DNA of 64,000 nt from Maliibacterium massiliense (GCF_900604345.1 NZ_LR026983.1:868001-932000); one strand, 5' to 3'; numbered from the stretch's first letter, positions 43,879-51,918 are shown. Numbers and translations: made by a program. Notes: generated by a model from the sequence alone, not told the origin.

Positions 43879-44934
43879 ATGAAAATCAAACGCTTGCTTG
43901 TCTGTGTGCTGTGCCTGGCGCTCGTGTGCGCGGGCTCCCTGTCGATGGTGGGCTGCTCCAAAAAGCCCACGGTGCACGTGTATAACTGGGAGGACTACAT
44001 CGATCCGGCAGTGGTCGAGATGTTTGAGGAGGAGTACGGCGTCAAGGTCAAGTACAGCGCCTTCACCACCAACGAGGATATGTTCGCGCTGATGCAGTCG
44101 GGCGCCACCAGCTACGACGTGATCTTCCCCTCCGATTACATGATCGAGCGCATGGTCGCCAACGACATGCTGCAGCCCATCGACTACAACCGCGTGGATC
44201 AGTTTGAAAACATCGAGGAACGCTGGCAGAAGGGGCTGGACTTTGACCCCGAGGGCAAGTACAGCGTGCCCTATATGTGGGGCACGGTGGGCATCCTCTA
44301 CAACAAAACCATGGTCAACGGCGAGATCGACTCTTGGGACGCGCTGTGGGACCCCCAGTACAGCGGCAACATCCTGATGATCGACTCCATCCGCGACGCG
44401 CTGGGCATCTCGCTCAAGCGCGAGGGCTTTTCCCTCAACACGAAGGACACCGCTGAGCTGGAGCAGGCCAAGCAGGCCCTGATCGACCAGAAGCCCCTGG
44501 TGCTGGCCTACGTGGTGGACCAGGCCAAGGATAAGATGATCCGCGGCGAGGCGGCCATGGCGCTGGTATGGTCGGGCGACGCCAAGTACGCCATGGAGCA
44601 GAACGAGGATCTGGACTACGTGGTGCCCAAGGAGGGCTCCAACGTGTGGGTGGATTCCATGGTGGTGCCCGCCAACGCCAAAAACGCCCAGGGCGCGATG
44701 GATTTCATCAACTTCATGTGCCGGCCGGACATCGCCCAGATGAACGCCGAGTACATCGGCTACTGCTCGCCCAACAAGGCCGCGCTGGAAAACATGGACG
44801 CGGAGATCACCGAGGACGAGCGCTTCTACATCACCGATGAGGAGTACAACAAGTGTGAGTACTTCCACGATCTGGGAGACGCGCTGGAGACCTACAACGA
44901 GATGTGGTCTGAGATCAAATCGGGCGGTAACTGA
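43879..44934 (+). CDS. potD: Spermidine/putrescine-binding lipoprotein PotD
   Basis: This 351-residue polyamine receptor has a signal peptide ending near GCSKKP (lipobox Cys), then the PotD fold with VYNWEDYIDP at the start, FPSDYMIERM, and a C-terminal region with Trp/Asp/Glu residues that cap the amine. Last gene of the operon. Confidence 0.95.
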   Translation: MKIKRLLVCVLCLALVCAGSLSMVGCSKKPTVHVYNWEDYIDPAVVEMFEEEYGVKVKYSAFTTNEDMFALMQSGATSYDVIFPSDYMIERMVANDMLQPIDYNRVDQFENIEERWQKGLDFDPEGKYSVPYMWGTVGILYNKTMVNGEIDSWDALWDPQYSGNILMIDSIRDALGISLKREGFSLNTKDTAELEQAKQALIDQKPLVLAYVVDQAKDKMIRGEAAMALVWSGDAKYAMEQNEDLDYVVPKEGSNVWVDSMVVPANAKNAQGAMDFINFMCRPDIAQMNAEYIGYCSPNKAALENMDAEITEDERFYITDEEYNKCEYFHDLGDALETYNEMWSEIKSGGN

Positions 44935-44949
44935 GCATAAAACGCGCAG

Positions 44950-44982
44950 GCGCGCATGGCGTAACGTCATGCGCGCTTTTTA
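44950..44982 (+). terminator. Intrinsic terminator of the pot operon
   Basis: GCGCGCATG and CATGCGCGC form the stem, followed by TTTTTATTT. It abuts the convergent small Cys-rich gene. Confidence 0.8.
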
Positions 44983-45180
44983 TTTGCGCATCTGCTCAAC
45001 CCAGCCCTCGCCCAGCTGCGCGCGCAAGCGGCGCTTTTCGGCGTCGCGCTGCGCCTGCCCCATCTCCACCTCGATGCACGCCTCACATGTGGCGCGGTTG
45101 TCAAGGGAAATCCGGTCAAGCAGGCATTTCCCGTCCTGCTCATAGATACATAAGGTGTCCTGGCAGGTAATGTGCATCAT
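44980..45180 (-). CDS. Small Cys-rich protein, DUF1540-like (copy 2)
   Basis: This is a paralogue of the protein at 4073-4270: about 66 residues with TCQDTLCIYEQDGKC and ISLDNRATCEAC, so the Cys spacing and the CIY and ISLD words are the same. The C-terminal half is charged and helical. ATG at 45180 follows AAAGGGG by 6 nt. It is divergent from an XRE regulator, and a good promoter (TTGAAA-17-TATAAA) lies about 30 nt upstream within direct repeats. Confidence 0.75.
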   Translation of the reverse strand: MMHITCQDTLCIYEQDGKCLLDRISLDNRATCEACIEVEMGQAQRDAEKRRLRAQLGEGWVEQMRK

Positions 45181-45205
45181 GATTTTCCCCTTTTGTTTCA
45201 TTGGG

Positions 45206-45254
45206 TTTATAGGTCAATTTCGCCATAATTTCAATAGGTCAGATTCCCCATAAT
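45206..45254. promoter_or_regulatory. Divergent promoter with two 21-bp direct repeats (25-bp period)
   Basis: ATAGGTCAATTTCGCCATAA (45209-45228, +T) and ATAGGTCAGATTCCCCATAA (45234-45253, +T) match at 18 of 21. The minus-strand promoter of the Cys-rich gene (-35 TTGAAA at 45229-45234, -10 TATAAA at 45206-45211, spacer 17) overlaps copy 1. The repeats are probably an operator for the adjacent XRE protein. Confidence 0.7.
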
Positions 45255-45271
45255 AAGCTTGAGGTGATGAA

Positions 45272-45487
45272 ATGAATCGGCTCAAGTTACTGCGGCTCAA
45301 ACGTGGAATCACACAGACCAAGATACAGATGCTCACCGGGATTGACCAGAGTGATTACTCAAAGCTGGAAAACGGCAAACGTTACTTAACCTTTGAGCAA
45401 TGCAAGCGATTGGCGCTTGCATTGCAGACGAGTATGGATTACTTGGCTGGTTTAACGGATGAGGAGCGTCCATATCCCCGCAGCTGA
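45272..45487 (+). CDS. XRE-family HTH regulator (module 2)
   Basis: This 71-residue protein is only an XRE HTH domain (LRLKRGITQTKIQMLTGI, SDYSKLENGKRYL), ending DYLAGLTDEERPYP, close in layout to the one at 4385-4606. GAGGTGA precedes the ATG. It is divergent from the Cys-rich gene, and a small RHH gene follows 21 nt downstream. Confidence 0.9.
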   Translation: MNRLKLLRLKRGITQTKIQMLTGIDQSDYSKLENGKRYLTFEQCKRLALALQTSMDYLAGLTDEERPYPRS

Positions 45488-45508
45488 ATTTGAAAAGAAG
45501 GGATTGCT

Positions 45509-45670
45509 TTGCGTCCATTAAAATACAAAGTAAGCATAACCTTGGATAGCGATCTGGTGGAAATACTGAAAAAACTGGCTGAAAGAGACGACCGTTCTTT
45601 TTCGCAGTATATTAACATGGTATTGCGCAGCCATGTAAGTCGATTGCAGCATAAGCAGCAACGCAGATAA
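45509..45670 (+). CDS. Ribbon-helix-helix small regulator (copy 1)
   Basis: This 53-residue protein starts at a TTG (AAGAAGGGA 5 nt upstream). It has a beta-strand VSITLDSD, then two helices with KLAERDDRSFSQYINMVL, the Arc/CopG fold. It is the paralogue of the gene at 45875; both begin LRPLK. It lies 21 nt after the XRE gene and may share its transcript. Too short and TTG-started, so easily missed. Confidence 0.75.
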   Translation: MRPLKYKVSITLDSDLVEILKKLAERDDRSFSQYINMVLRSHVSRLQHKQQRR

Positions 45671-45679
45671 CTTGTCCGC

Positions 45680-45709
45680 AAAAAGGGGCCGTGCCTTCGG
45701 TCCCTTTTT
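45680..45709 (+). terminator. Intrinsic terminator after RHH copy 1
   Basis: AAAAGGGGCCG and CGGTCCCTTTTT form the hairpin and T-run. Confidence 0.75.
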
Positions 45710-45790
45710 GCATGCGCAAGAGCGCCTGTCACAGCCGCTGCTTTCTCCCTGCAAACGCTGTGCTTATCCATGATGCGCAAACCTTCTAGC

Positions 45791-45809
45791 AATATCATTT
45801 TATGATATT
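45791..45809. promoter_or_regulatory. Perfect dyad upstream of RHH copy 2
   Basis: AATATCAT and ATGATATT flank TTT: a 19-bp perfect inverted repeat 66 nt before the RHH gene, a probable RHH operator. Confidence 0.6.
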
Positions 45810-45874
45810 TTCAATCATAACTCAATATGTACATGGATAAAATAGTATCGTGGTGTTATGAGGGAGGTGGTTCT

Positions 45875-46021
45875 TTGAGACCATTGAAGGAGCAGGTAAG
45901 CATCACATTGGATGCGGAAGTGATCGCAAGTATTCGCAAATTGGCAGAAGAGGATGACCGTTCCTTTTCCCAGTATGTAAACATGGTGCTCAAAGAGCAT
46001 CTCAAAACCAAAGAAGCATAA
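45875..46021 (+). CDS. Ribbon-helix-helix small regulator (copy 2)
   Basis: This protein of about 48 residues starts at TTG 45875 (GGAGGTGG 4 nt upstream). It shares LRPLK, VSITLD, KLAEEDDRSFSQYVNMVL with copy 1 and is shorter at the C-terminus. An upstream in-frame ATG at 45827 lacks a site. RHH proteins of this size are often antitoxin or plasmid-type repressors, but no toxin gene is adjacent. Confidence 0.75.
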   Translation: MRPLKEQVSITLDAEVIASIRKLAEEDDRSFSQYVNMVLKEHLKTKEA

Positions 46022-46022
46022 A

Positions 46023-46047
46023 AAAGACCGCACATGCGGTCTTTTTT
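46023..46047 (+). terminator. Intrinsic terminator after RHH copy 2
   Basis: AAAGACCGCA and TGCGGTCTTTTTT form the stem and T-run. Confidence 0.9.
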
Positions 46048-46101
46048 GCGTTTCTCATTTCAGGTGTGCCAGTACCCGCTGCCATAGCCCTATGCGCGCG
46101 C

Positions 46102-46734
46102 TTATTGGGGGTCGATTTGTATGATGGTATACTGGAACAGGCCGTTCTTCTGCTCAGGCAAGCGGCTGTATTCCCGCCACGCGATCCTGTAGGCGCCCGC
46201 CAGATGGACCGGCGCCTCCCGCCCCTTTGTCGTACCCCGTCCCGCGCGCTCCGCCCAGCGGCATACGCCGGTTTTAAGCGCGCCATGATGGATGCGGAAG
46301 GCGTCGAAGTTGGTGGGCCTGTCGTACTTGGGGAGAGACCAATAGGCCGGGTCATTGGTCAGGATGACCACATACCCGCCGCCGAAGCCGTCCATGGCGC
46401 CGCGCAGGGATTCGATGCGCGCCACATCCTTGAGGCAATCATACCTGCCGATATCCTGTGCGCCATGGTTCTTGATGGCATAATACGCATCACCTTCCCC
46501 GTGCGTCAGGCACAGGGTTTTGTATTTGAGCTCGATGGGGTAGCACCGCCCATGGACAAACACCATGATATCCACATGCATGTTCGGATGTTCGCGCGGG
46601 CAATACTCAAGCCTTATATCGGCTGTCGGGTACGCCTTCTGCAGCTGCCATGCAAGCGCAAACTGAAAGTCCGCCTCGCAATGGAAGAGCGGCCGCCTCG
46701 TTTGCAGCGCAGCCATTTGTTTTGCAATATCCAT
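46102..46734 (-). CDS. Predicted PD-(D/E)XK-fold nuclease-like protein
   Basis: This 210-residue protein shows Glu in HCEADFQFALAW (near 20), Asp in MHVDIMVFV (near 53) and ELKYK (near 67), the core of the PD-(D/E)XK nuclease fold. Downstream are GAQDIGRYDCLKD and NDPAYW. No methylase, recognition or helicase gene is adjacent, so it is not a standard restriction system. ATG 46734 has GGAGGGG at 5 nt; the longer frame to 46869 is Arg/His-rich and unlikely. A small conserved family of such proteins is known in Clostridia without a function. Confidence 0.7.
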   Translation of the reverse strand: MDIAKQMAALQTRRPLFHCEADFQFALAWQLQKAYPTADIRLEYCPREHPNMHVDIMVFVHGRCYPIELKYKTLCLTHGEGDAYYAIKNHGAQDIGRYDCLKDVARIESLRGAMDGFGGGYVVILTNDPAYWSLPKYDRPTNFDAFRIHHGALKTGVCRWAERAGRGTTKGREAPVHLAGAYRIAWREYSRLPEQKNGLFQYTIIQIDPQ

Positions 46735-47142
46735 GGTATCCCCTCCATGGCGCAGTGTACCATGCGCGCCGTGCCTGTGCAATACGCGTCTGCCCCTGCA
46801 TGCCTGCCGGATTGGGTGCGCAGAGGCGCCGCGTCTGCGGTTCCAGTGCGTCAAAAAACAACGACGCATATAAAAGATCGCATGCGGTCTTTTTGATTAC
46901 CCCAAGGCGGCAGCGGCGTGCAAACATGCGGCACAACGCTTTTTTATTACCCTTGTACGCCACGCACGCTCCTCCCAACTTGCGTGTGGCCTGCATTCGC
47001 AGAGGAAAGTGTCTTGTACATATCTCCTTGCCCGCTTGCTGCCAGTCCGCGCACATGATACAGTACATGTAACAAGCGCACATTTCCGCCAACATGCGCA
47101 GTACCTGTATCACTTCCCCCCCTTTGCAAGGAGCGTGGACAA
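46735..47142. other. Intergenic region, no recognised feature
   Basis: This 408-bp region contains only a weak terminator-like palindrome around 46871-46893. Overlapping frames lack start signals and known domains. Confidence 0.5.
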
Positions 47143-47883
47143 ATGAAGCGGCATTTCTTGTGTTGTATCGTACTGATACTGTGCTGCATATCCGCGGCAT
47201 GCCGGTTTTCCGTTTCCATCCATTCGCCTGCCGAAAAGGAACCGCAGGCTAACCCCAGCGCATCGGCCGCCACACCCGTGCCTACCCCGAGCACCTCGCC
47301 GGCGCCTTTTCCCATCCAGACGCCGGATCTTCGTTCAAAAGGCGGCAGCGCCCCTGGCGGCACCATCATCGACCCCATGAACGCGGTGCCCAGCCACTTT
47401 GGGCTTTCTGATCAGGAGCTGCGCGCACGTTATAACCTCTATTTTTCACATTACGACGGGGTGGAGTGGTACGGTGTGCGCTGCGACTTCTGCCGCACGG
47501 ACGGGGGCAGTCTCAGCTTCCGGCTGGATGATGACGCCGTCACGGCCATGCGCTACAATATTTACTGGGAAGCCACCATCGAGATGGTGGAAGACCTCTA
47601 TAGCCCGCTTGTGGCCAAGTATGGCCTGCCGCTGACCGGCTATCATTTCCCCGGTATGGATGCCGACGATCCCTCCAAAGAGTTGTCGCCGCAGCCCATC
47701 GACATGTCCGCCTTCCTGGAGGCGTACCGCCGCGGCGAAGCGCAGACGGACTACGCCGTGTTTTATTGGGAATACCCACCCGAGGGGCATTCTGTGCTGT
47801 TGGAGGTTGGCACCTACGAAAATTCCGTGGATATAACGCTGGCGTATGACATTTATGCAAAGGCCCTGTCCGTCATGCCATAA
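47143..47883 (+). CDS. Predicted lipoprotein of unknown function
   Basis: This 246-residue protein has a signal peptide with lipobox (CISAAC), a Pro/Ser/Thr-rich linker from about 30 to 65, then a compact domain with many aromatics. No family recognised. AAGGAG lies 9 nt before the ATG. It has no linked genes. Confidence 0.75.
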   Translation: MKRHFLCCIVLILCCISAACRFSVSIHSPAEKEPQANPSASAATPVPTPSTSPAPFPIQTPDLRSKGGSAPGGTIIDPMNAVPSHFGLSDQELRARYNLYFSHYDGVEWYGVRCDFCRTDGGSLSFRLDDDAVTAMRYNIYWEATIEMVEDLYSPLVAKYGLPLTGYHFPGMDADDPSKELSPQPIDMSAFLEAYRRGEAQTDYAVFYWEYPPEGHSVLLEVGTYENSVDITLAYDIYAKALSVMP

Positions 47884-48069
47884 AAGGCGCGCCGCATGAT
47901 ATGCGCGCGTCTTTATCTATAGCGTCAGCAGCGGTACGGCGATGTGCGGCAGCGCTACAACACGTATACGCGCGTTTTTGCACCGTTTGCACCCTTCTTT
48001 TCCCCGAGGGCGCGCGCGTTCCATAGCTTTTCACGCCGCATTCGAAGCGCTGCGGGGAGACGCTGCTTA

Positions 48070-48110
48070 TTGACGCTGCCGCGCGTTTTGTTATACTGTA
48101 AGTATAACAA
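48070..48110 (+). promoter_or_regulatory. Promoter with a perfect 23-bp operator dyad for the GntR gene
   Basis: -35 TTGACG (48070-48075), 16-nt spacer, -10 TATACT (48092-48097). The dyad TTGTTATACT-GTA-AGTATAACAA (48088-48110) covers the -10. It is the probable autoregulatory operator of the YtrA-type GntR protein just downstream. Confidence 0.8.
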
Positions 48111-48135
48111 ATGTGCAAAGGAGGGGCGCATCCCC

Positions 48136-48531
48136 ATGGTGGTGGAAATCGACTTCGCTTCCAGCGAACCGATCTATCAGCAGATCGTTTCGCAGGTGAT
48201 CCGCGGCATTGCCGACGGCGCGCTGAAAAGCGGCGACGCGCTGCCCTCCGTGCGGCAGCTGGCGGTGGATTTGGGCATCAACCTGCACACCGTGCACAAG
48301 GCCTACGACGTGCTGCGCCAGCAGGGGTATGTGCTCATCCACCGCAGGCGGGGGGCGCTCATCAGCGCGCCCGCGCGTCAGGACGCGGCGTTTATCGATA
48401 CGCTGGAGCACGGCGTGCGCGGCTTTGCGGACAGGGCGCGCAGCCGCGGCATGGATGAGGAGACGTTCCTCGCACTGTGCAGGCGCGCCTACAATGAGCC
48501 GCCGGAAGCGGCAAGCGACCAGGAGGTGTAA
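48136..48531 (+). CDS. YtrA-subfamily GntR transcriptional regulator
   Basis: This 131-residue protein has a GntR winged helix (residues 10-75, IYQQIVSQVIRGI, LPSVRQLAVDLGINLHTVHKAYD) and a short dimerisation tail typical of YtrA. It controls the membrane protein gene 5 nt downstream and probably itself. ATG 48136 has GGAGGGG 9 nt upstream. Confidence 0.9.
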   Translation: MVVEIDFASSEPIYQQIVSQVIRGIADGALKSGDALPSVRQLAVDLGINLHTVHKAYDVLRQQGYVLIHRRRGALISAPARQDAAFIDTLEHGVRGFADRARSRGMDEETFLALCRRAYNEPPEAASDQEV

Positions 48532-48536
48532 ACGCC

Positions 48537-49652
48537 ATGACCGATCAAATGATCAACGCAATCACCATGGGCTTTACCATGCTTTTTCTGGTGCTAATCA
48601 ACGCCTATTCCCCCTACATCTCGCGCCGCTCGTTTTGCTTTGGCGTAACCATCCCGCCCGACCAGCGCCAGCATCCCGGCCTGGTGGCCGCGCGCAAAAC
48701 CTACGCGCTGCGTGTGCTGGTGATCGGGGTGCTGCTCAGCGCGCTGTGCTTCGGTATGCTGGCCGCCGTGCGCGACGCGGATAGCGCGTTGGTGCTCGTA
48801 GTGCTGTTCCCCAGCCTGGAGATGCTCGTCAGCTTTATCGCCTTTTTGCGGGCGCGCAGGCAGGTGCAGCAGATTAAGGCGCAGGCGGGCTGGCGGCAGA
48901 CCTACCGGCAGGTGGCCAGCGTGGATATGCACCAGGAGGACGATATGCGCGGCGTGATGCTGGGCTTTGCCGGCCTGTACGTGCTGCTGATGCTGGCCAC
49001 GCTGCTTGTGGGCCAGATGGGCTACGCCGGCCTGCCCGAGCAGGTGCCCGTCCACTTTGACGCAGAGGGCAGCCCCAACGGCTTTATGCAAAAAGGGCCG
49101 ATGGTCATCTGGATGCCGGTGCTCTTTCAGCTTGTTTTGGGGCTGACGATGATCTTCTCCATCGTGTCCATCCGCAAATCCCGCCGTAGCATAGACCCCG
49201 ACGATCCGGAGGGATCGGCCGCGCGTGGGCGCATCTTCCGCCGCGCCTGGACGCAGCTGATGCTGGTGACCGCCCTTTTGGTTGGCCTGCTTCTGCTGTG
49301 CATGCAGCTGCTCACGCTGGGCTGGATATCCACGCAGCTGGTGATGGCCGCAACCTTCTTACTCTTGGCCATCGTCGCCGTATGGTCCACTGTGCTGACC
49401 GTGCGGCTGGGGCAGGGAGGGCGCCGCCTTTCGGAGGCGAGCATCCGCAGGGGCACCATGCCGCGCGATGACGACACGCACTGGAAGCTGGGCATCTTTT
49501 ACTTCAACCGGGAGGACAGCGCCCTGTTTGTGGAAAAGCGCTTTGGCGTGGGCTGGACGTGCAACTTTGCCCGCCCCGCCGCCTGGCTGCTGTTCGGCGG
49601 GCTGCTGGCGCTCTGCCTGGGGATGCCCCTTTTCATCACCCTGATGCAATAG
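48537..49652 (+). CDS. DUF1648/DUF5808-type integral membrane protein
   Basis: This 371-residue protein has about nine TM helices. It contains the DUF1648 signature LPEQVPVHFDAEGSPNGF near 165 and a C-terminal DUF5808 segment (WKLGIFYFNRED..FVEKRFGVGWTCNF). Both domains occur in SdpI-like and related membrane proteins of Firmicutes next to YtrA-type regulators. An immunity or envelope stress role has been suggested for the family but is not certain here. GGAGGTG precedes the ATG. Confidence 0.85.
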   Translation: MTDQMINAITMGFTMLFLVLINAYSPYISRRSFCFGVTIPPDQRQHPGLVAARKTYALRVLVIGVLLSALCFGMLAAVRDADSALVLVVLFPSLEMLVSFIAFLRARRQVQQIKAQAGWRQTYRQVASVDMHQEDDMRGVMLGFAGLYVLLMLATLLVGQMGYAGLPEQVPVHFDAEGSPNGFMQKGPMVIWMPVLFQLVLGLTMIFSIVSIRKSRRSIDPDDPEGSAARGRIFRRAWTQLMLVTALLVGLLLLCMQLLTLGWISTQLVMAATFLLLAIVAVWSTVLTVRLGQGGRRLSEASIRRGTMPRDDDTHWKLGIFYFNREDSALFVEKRFGVGWTCNFARPAAWLLFGGLLALCLGMPLFITLMQ

Positions 49653-49667
49653 CGAAAAAAAGACAAT

Positions 49668-49703
49668 GGCCGCCCGGGGAATACCCCGAGGCGGCCCTTT
49701 TAT
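49668..49703. terminator. Bidirectional terminator between DUF1648 and RHH genes
   Basis: GGCCGCC and GGCGGCC with inner GGGG/CCCC form the stem; a CTTTTATT tract follows on the plus strand. Confidence 0.7.
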
Positions 49704-49873
49704 TGCTCCTCCTCTAGGGAATCGAGCGCTGCGCGCACCGCCTCGATGACAAACGCGGAAAAGCTGCAGGACGTATCGCGGATGCGCGCCTGCACGGCAT
49801 CGATAAGTACCACGGGGAAGCGTATCGATCGGTTGATCGTTTTGGGGATGCTGGGGATGTGAAATTTGCGCAT
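49700..49873 (-). CDS. Small ribbon-helix-helix-like protein
   Basis: This 57-residue protein has a strand SIRFPVVLIDAVQARI and helix SFSAFVIEAVRAAL ending LEEEQ, similar to Arc/CopG-type repressors. ATG 49873 has AAAGGTGG at 8 nt; the frame from 49915 has no better site. No toxin partner nearby. Confidence 0.65.
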   Translation of the reverse strand: MRKFHIPSIPKTINRSIRFPVVLIDAVQARIRDTSCSFSAFVIEAVRAALDSLEEEQ

Positions 49874-50246
49874 GTGTGTTGCCACCTTTCCTATTTTGTG
49901 CATGCTCTTATGCAAAGATATACGCTCTTTTCATCAAGCGCTTTATGCCCATTTCAGCAGCGCCCGCGCGCCCTGTATGCAGTCTAAAGGCAGGCATGTG
50001 ACATCAAAAGGGGCGCTTTCTCAAATTTTTTCTTGAAAAGTTTGTGTTGGCGCACGCTTGTATGCCGCTTGTGTGTCACGGGCGGACGTGCACGCGTTTA
50101 TTCCCGTTTGGGGCGCGGCGCACATGATTCCATACGCTTGAGCGATGATTGCATTATAATCGCTTTGTGCCGCCTTGTATGCATGCAGGGTGATAGCACC
50201 ATGATAGCTAGGTGATAGCAAAACGGCTAAAAATACGCGTTGTTCA
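49874..50246. other. Intergenic region with a short TGATAGC repeat
   Basis: No gene is recognised. TGATAGC occurs three times in 30 bp around 50190-50219; it may be chance or a small binding site. The stretch is otherwise featureless. Confidence 0.4.
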
Positions 50247-50279
50247 CAAAAAACACCGCACGCGAATGCGTGCGGCGTT
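50247..50279 (-). terminator. Intrinsic terminator of the CDCPAC protein gene
   Basis: CCGCACGCG/TGCGTGCGG stem; on the minus strand followed by GTGTTTTTTG. Confidence 0.85.
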
Positions 50280-50325
50280 TCCATTCATTGCCAAATCGCT
50301 CTCTTTTTATTACTTATTCTTGCCC

Positions 50326-50685
50326 TTACTTGAGGATGTCCTCCTTGCGCGCGAGGATCGCCTCTACTGCCGCGCAGGCGGGGCAATCGCAGTACTTCGC
50401 GCCCGCAGCCTTGATATCCCGCGCGTGCGCGGCGACCTCTTTGGCCTTATCCGCGCCGAACACCTGCGCACCCGCCTCCGATGATGCAAAGGCGATCAGG
50501 CCGTCCACGGTCACGATATCCTCCTCCAGCTCCGCGATGTACTTTTGGGTCTCCTCTGCCTCATTCTGGGTGCCCAATGCAGCCAGCCAGGCCTGCGCCG
50601 CCTCCTTCGCCTCGCGGCTGCAGGAGAATGCGTCCATCAGTGCGTGGGTTTTCTCCACAACAAAATCCCGTACTTCGCTGTTCAT
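50326..50685 (-). CDS. Conserved clostridial small helical protein with CDCPAC motif
   Basis: This protein of about 119 residues is almost entirely alpha-helical and charged, with KYCDCPACAAVEAIL near its C-terminus and AWLAALGT near 37. Similar proteins in Clostridia are often labelled molecular chaperone Hsp90 without relation to real Hsp90. The two close Cys could bind metal. AGAGGGAG precedes the start; ATG 50685 is better spaced than 50688. Confidence 0.7.
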   Translation of the reverse strand: MNSEVRDFVVEKTHALMDAFSCSREAKEAAQAWLAALGTQNEAEETQKYIAELEEDIVTVDGLIAFASSEAGAQVFGADKAKEVAAHARDIKAAGAKYCDCPACAAVEAILARKEDILK

Positions 50686-50791
50686 CATACGCTCCCTCTT
50701 TCCTTGGTGAAATGTGTTGCCTTATACATATCTTACCACGGTTATCCCGCTTATACAAACGCGCGCCGCATGCGCGGCGAGCGCTGGCGGG

Positions 50792-51211
50792 TTAGGCGCG
50801 CTTTTCAAAGTATATATTGGCGCACAGCAGGATGATGAAGAGCGCCGCCAGCACGCAGCTGAGCGTAATCGCCACCGTGAGCAGCAGCGGCTGGCGCAGC
50901 GCGCCATAGAGCACCAGGCAAATAAAACATCCCGCGCACAGGAGGTAATGCAGAATCTGCAGCGCTCTGTGCCCGCTTTGCATGACGATGTAGCGGTCCC
51001 GCTCATCCGTCTGCGCCTCCATCGTCTCCCACATCCCCGTTTTGGCAAATGCCCTGGAGAAATTGACCGCGCAGAGCGCCAGCAGCAGCAGCGCCGCAAT
51101 CAGAAAACGCGGGGAAAATGCTGTAAACAGCAGCACGCCAAGGCACACCAAGGCAAGCAGCAGCGTGAGTATGCCCACATAAAAACTGCGTTTACTCTGA
51201 ATCTTTCGCAT
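50792..51211 (-). CDS. Four-TM membrane protein, partner of the XRE gene
   Basis: This 139-residue protein has four hydrophobic helices, with DERDRYIVMQSGHRALQ between TM2 and TM3. The layout with a small XRE protein upstream is typical of HTH/membrane pairs in Firmicutes (DUF2178-like), of unknown role. GGAGG inside the upstream gene is 9 nt from the ATG at 51211; the two genes overlap by 20 nt. Confidence 0.75.
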   Translation of the reverse strand: MRKIQSKRSFYVGILTLLLALVCLGVLLFTAFSPRFLIAALLLLALCAVNFSRAFAKTGMWETMEAQTDERDRYIVMQSGHRALQILHYLLCAGCFICLVLYGALRQPLLLTVAITLSCVLAALFIILLCANIYFEKRA

Positions 51212-51428
51212 ATACCGCATCCTCCATCTCTCTGTTTTCCCGCAGGCAGCAGAGCGTCTCCACCGTGACGCCGAACACCTCCGCAATGCGGTAGGCGAGC
51301 ATCAGCGAGGGGCTGTACTGCCCCTTTTCGATCGATATAATGGTGCGCGAGGAAACGCGCACGCGCTCGGCAAGCTGCTGCTGCGTCATTTTTGCCTGGG
51401 TGCGCAGTTCCCTGACACGGGTTTTCAT
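51192..51428 (-). CDS. XRE-family HTH regulator
   Basis: This 78-residue protein is of the short XRE type (MTQQQLAERVRVSSRTIISIEKGQYSPSLMLAYRIAEVFGV) with a polar tail. It is first gene of a two-gene unit with the membrane protein. GGGAG precedes the ATG, and three dyad motifs lie in its promoter. Confidence 0.9.
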   Translation of the reverse strand: MKTRVRELRTQAKMTQQQLAERVRVSSRTIISIEKGQYSPSLMLAYRIAEVFGVTVETLCCLRENREMEDAVYAKDSE

Positions 51429-51448
51429 GGCATCCGCTCCCGTTTTAC

Positions 51449-51498
51449 GAAGTCCGCTTCACATGAAGAAGTCCGCTTCACATGAAGTTAACTTCATG
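51449..51498 (-). promoter_or_regulatory. Cluster of three operator-like dyads before the XRE-4TM operon
   Basis: A 19-bp unit GAAGTCCGCTTCACATGAA is present twice in tandem (51449-51467, 51468-51486); each holds the dyad TTCACATGAA. The second runs into an 18-bp perfect palindrome CATGAAGTTAACTTCATG (51481-51498). Confidence 0.7.
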
Positions 51499-51634
51499 AT
51501 ACTTCCCTGCCGCCGTTTTGTCAAGCCCAAAGAAAAGAGCGCGCGTCCGCACGCGCGCTCCTTGCGTATGTTTTTATCGCGCGCAGGGCTTACATGTCCC
51601 GCGCAGCTTCGGGCGTCTGCCATTGGCGGCGCTT

Positions 51635-51877
51635 TCAGTATATTTCCTGATCAAGCGCATCAAAAAGGTCACTTGCAAAAAATGTGCGGATGGAGATCTC
51701 CAGCCCGTCGCAAAGCTTTTTTACGGTGATCACAGAGAGGTCGCGCCGGCTGTGGTCCATCATGCTGTATACGGTGGAAGGTGTGACTCCGGATCGCACC
51801 GCCAGCTCATTATACGATATCTTTTGTTGCTGGCATAATTGCTGAAAGCGCAGCACAATCGCTTCCTTAATTTGCAT
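51635..51877 (-). CDS. XRE-family HTH regulator
   Basis: This 80-residue protein has an HTH (QQKISYNELAVRSGVTPSTVYSMM) and conserved DLSVITVKKLCDGLEISIRTFF. ATG 51877 has GGGGAGGTG at 5 nt. It is divergent from the broken YpsA-like gene, with three GCGTATACGC-like sites between them. Confidence 0.9.
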   Translation of the reverse strand: MQIKEAIVLRFQQLCQQQKISYNELAVRSGVTPSTVYSMMDHSRRDLSVITVKKLCDGLEISIRTFFASDLFDALDQEIY

Positions 51878-51918
51878 AACAACACCTCCCCTTAAATTGT
51901 AAAAATAGCAACGCACAC

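Noticed and set aside
50190..50219. Triple TGATAGC repeat as an iteron or origin element
   Set aside because: Too short and imperfectly spaced, with no replication gene nearby.
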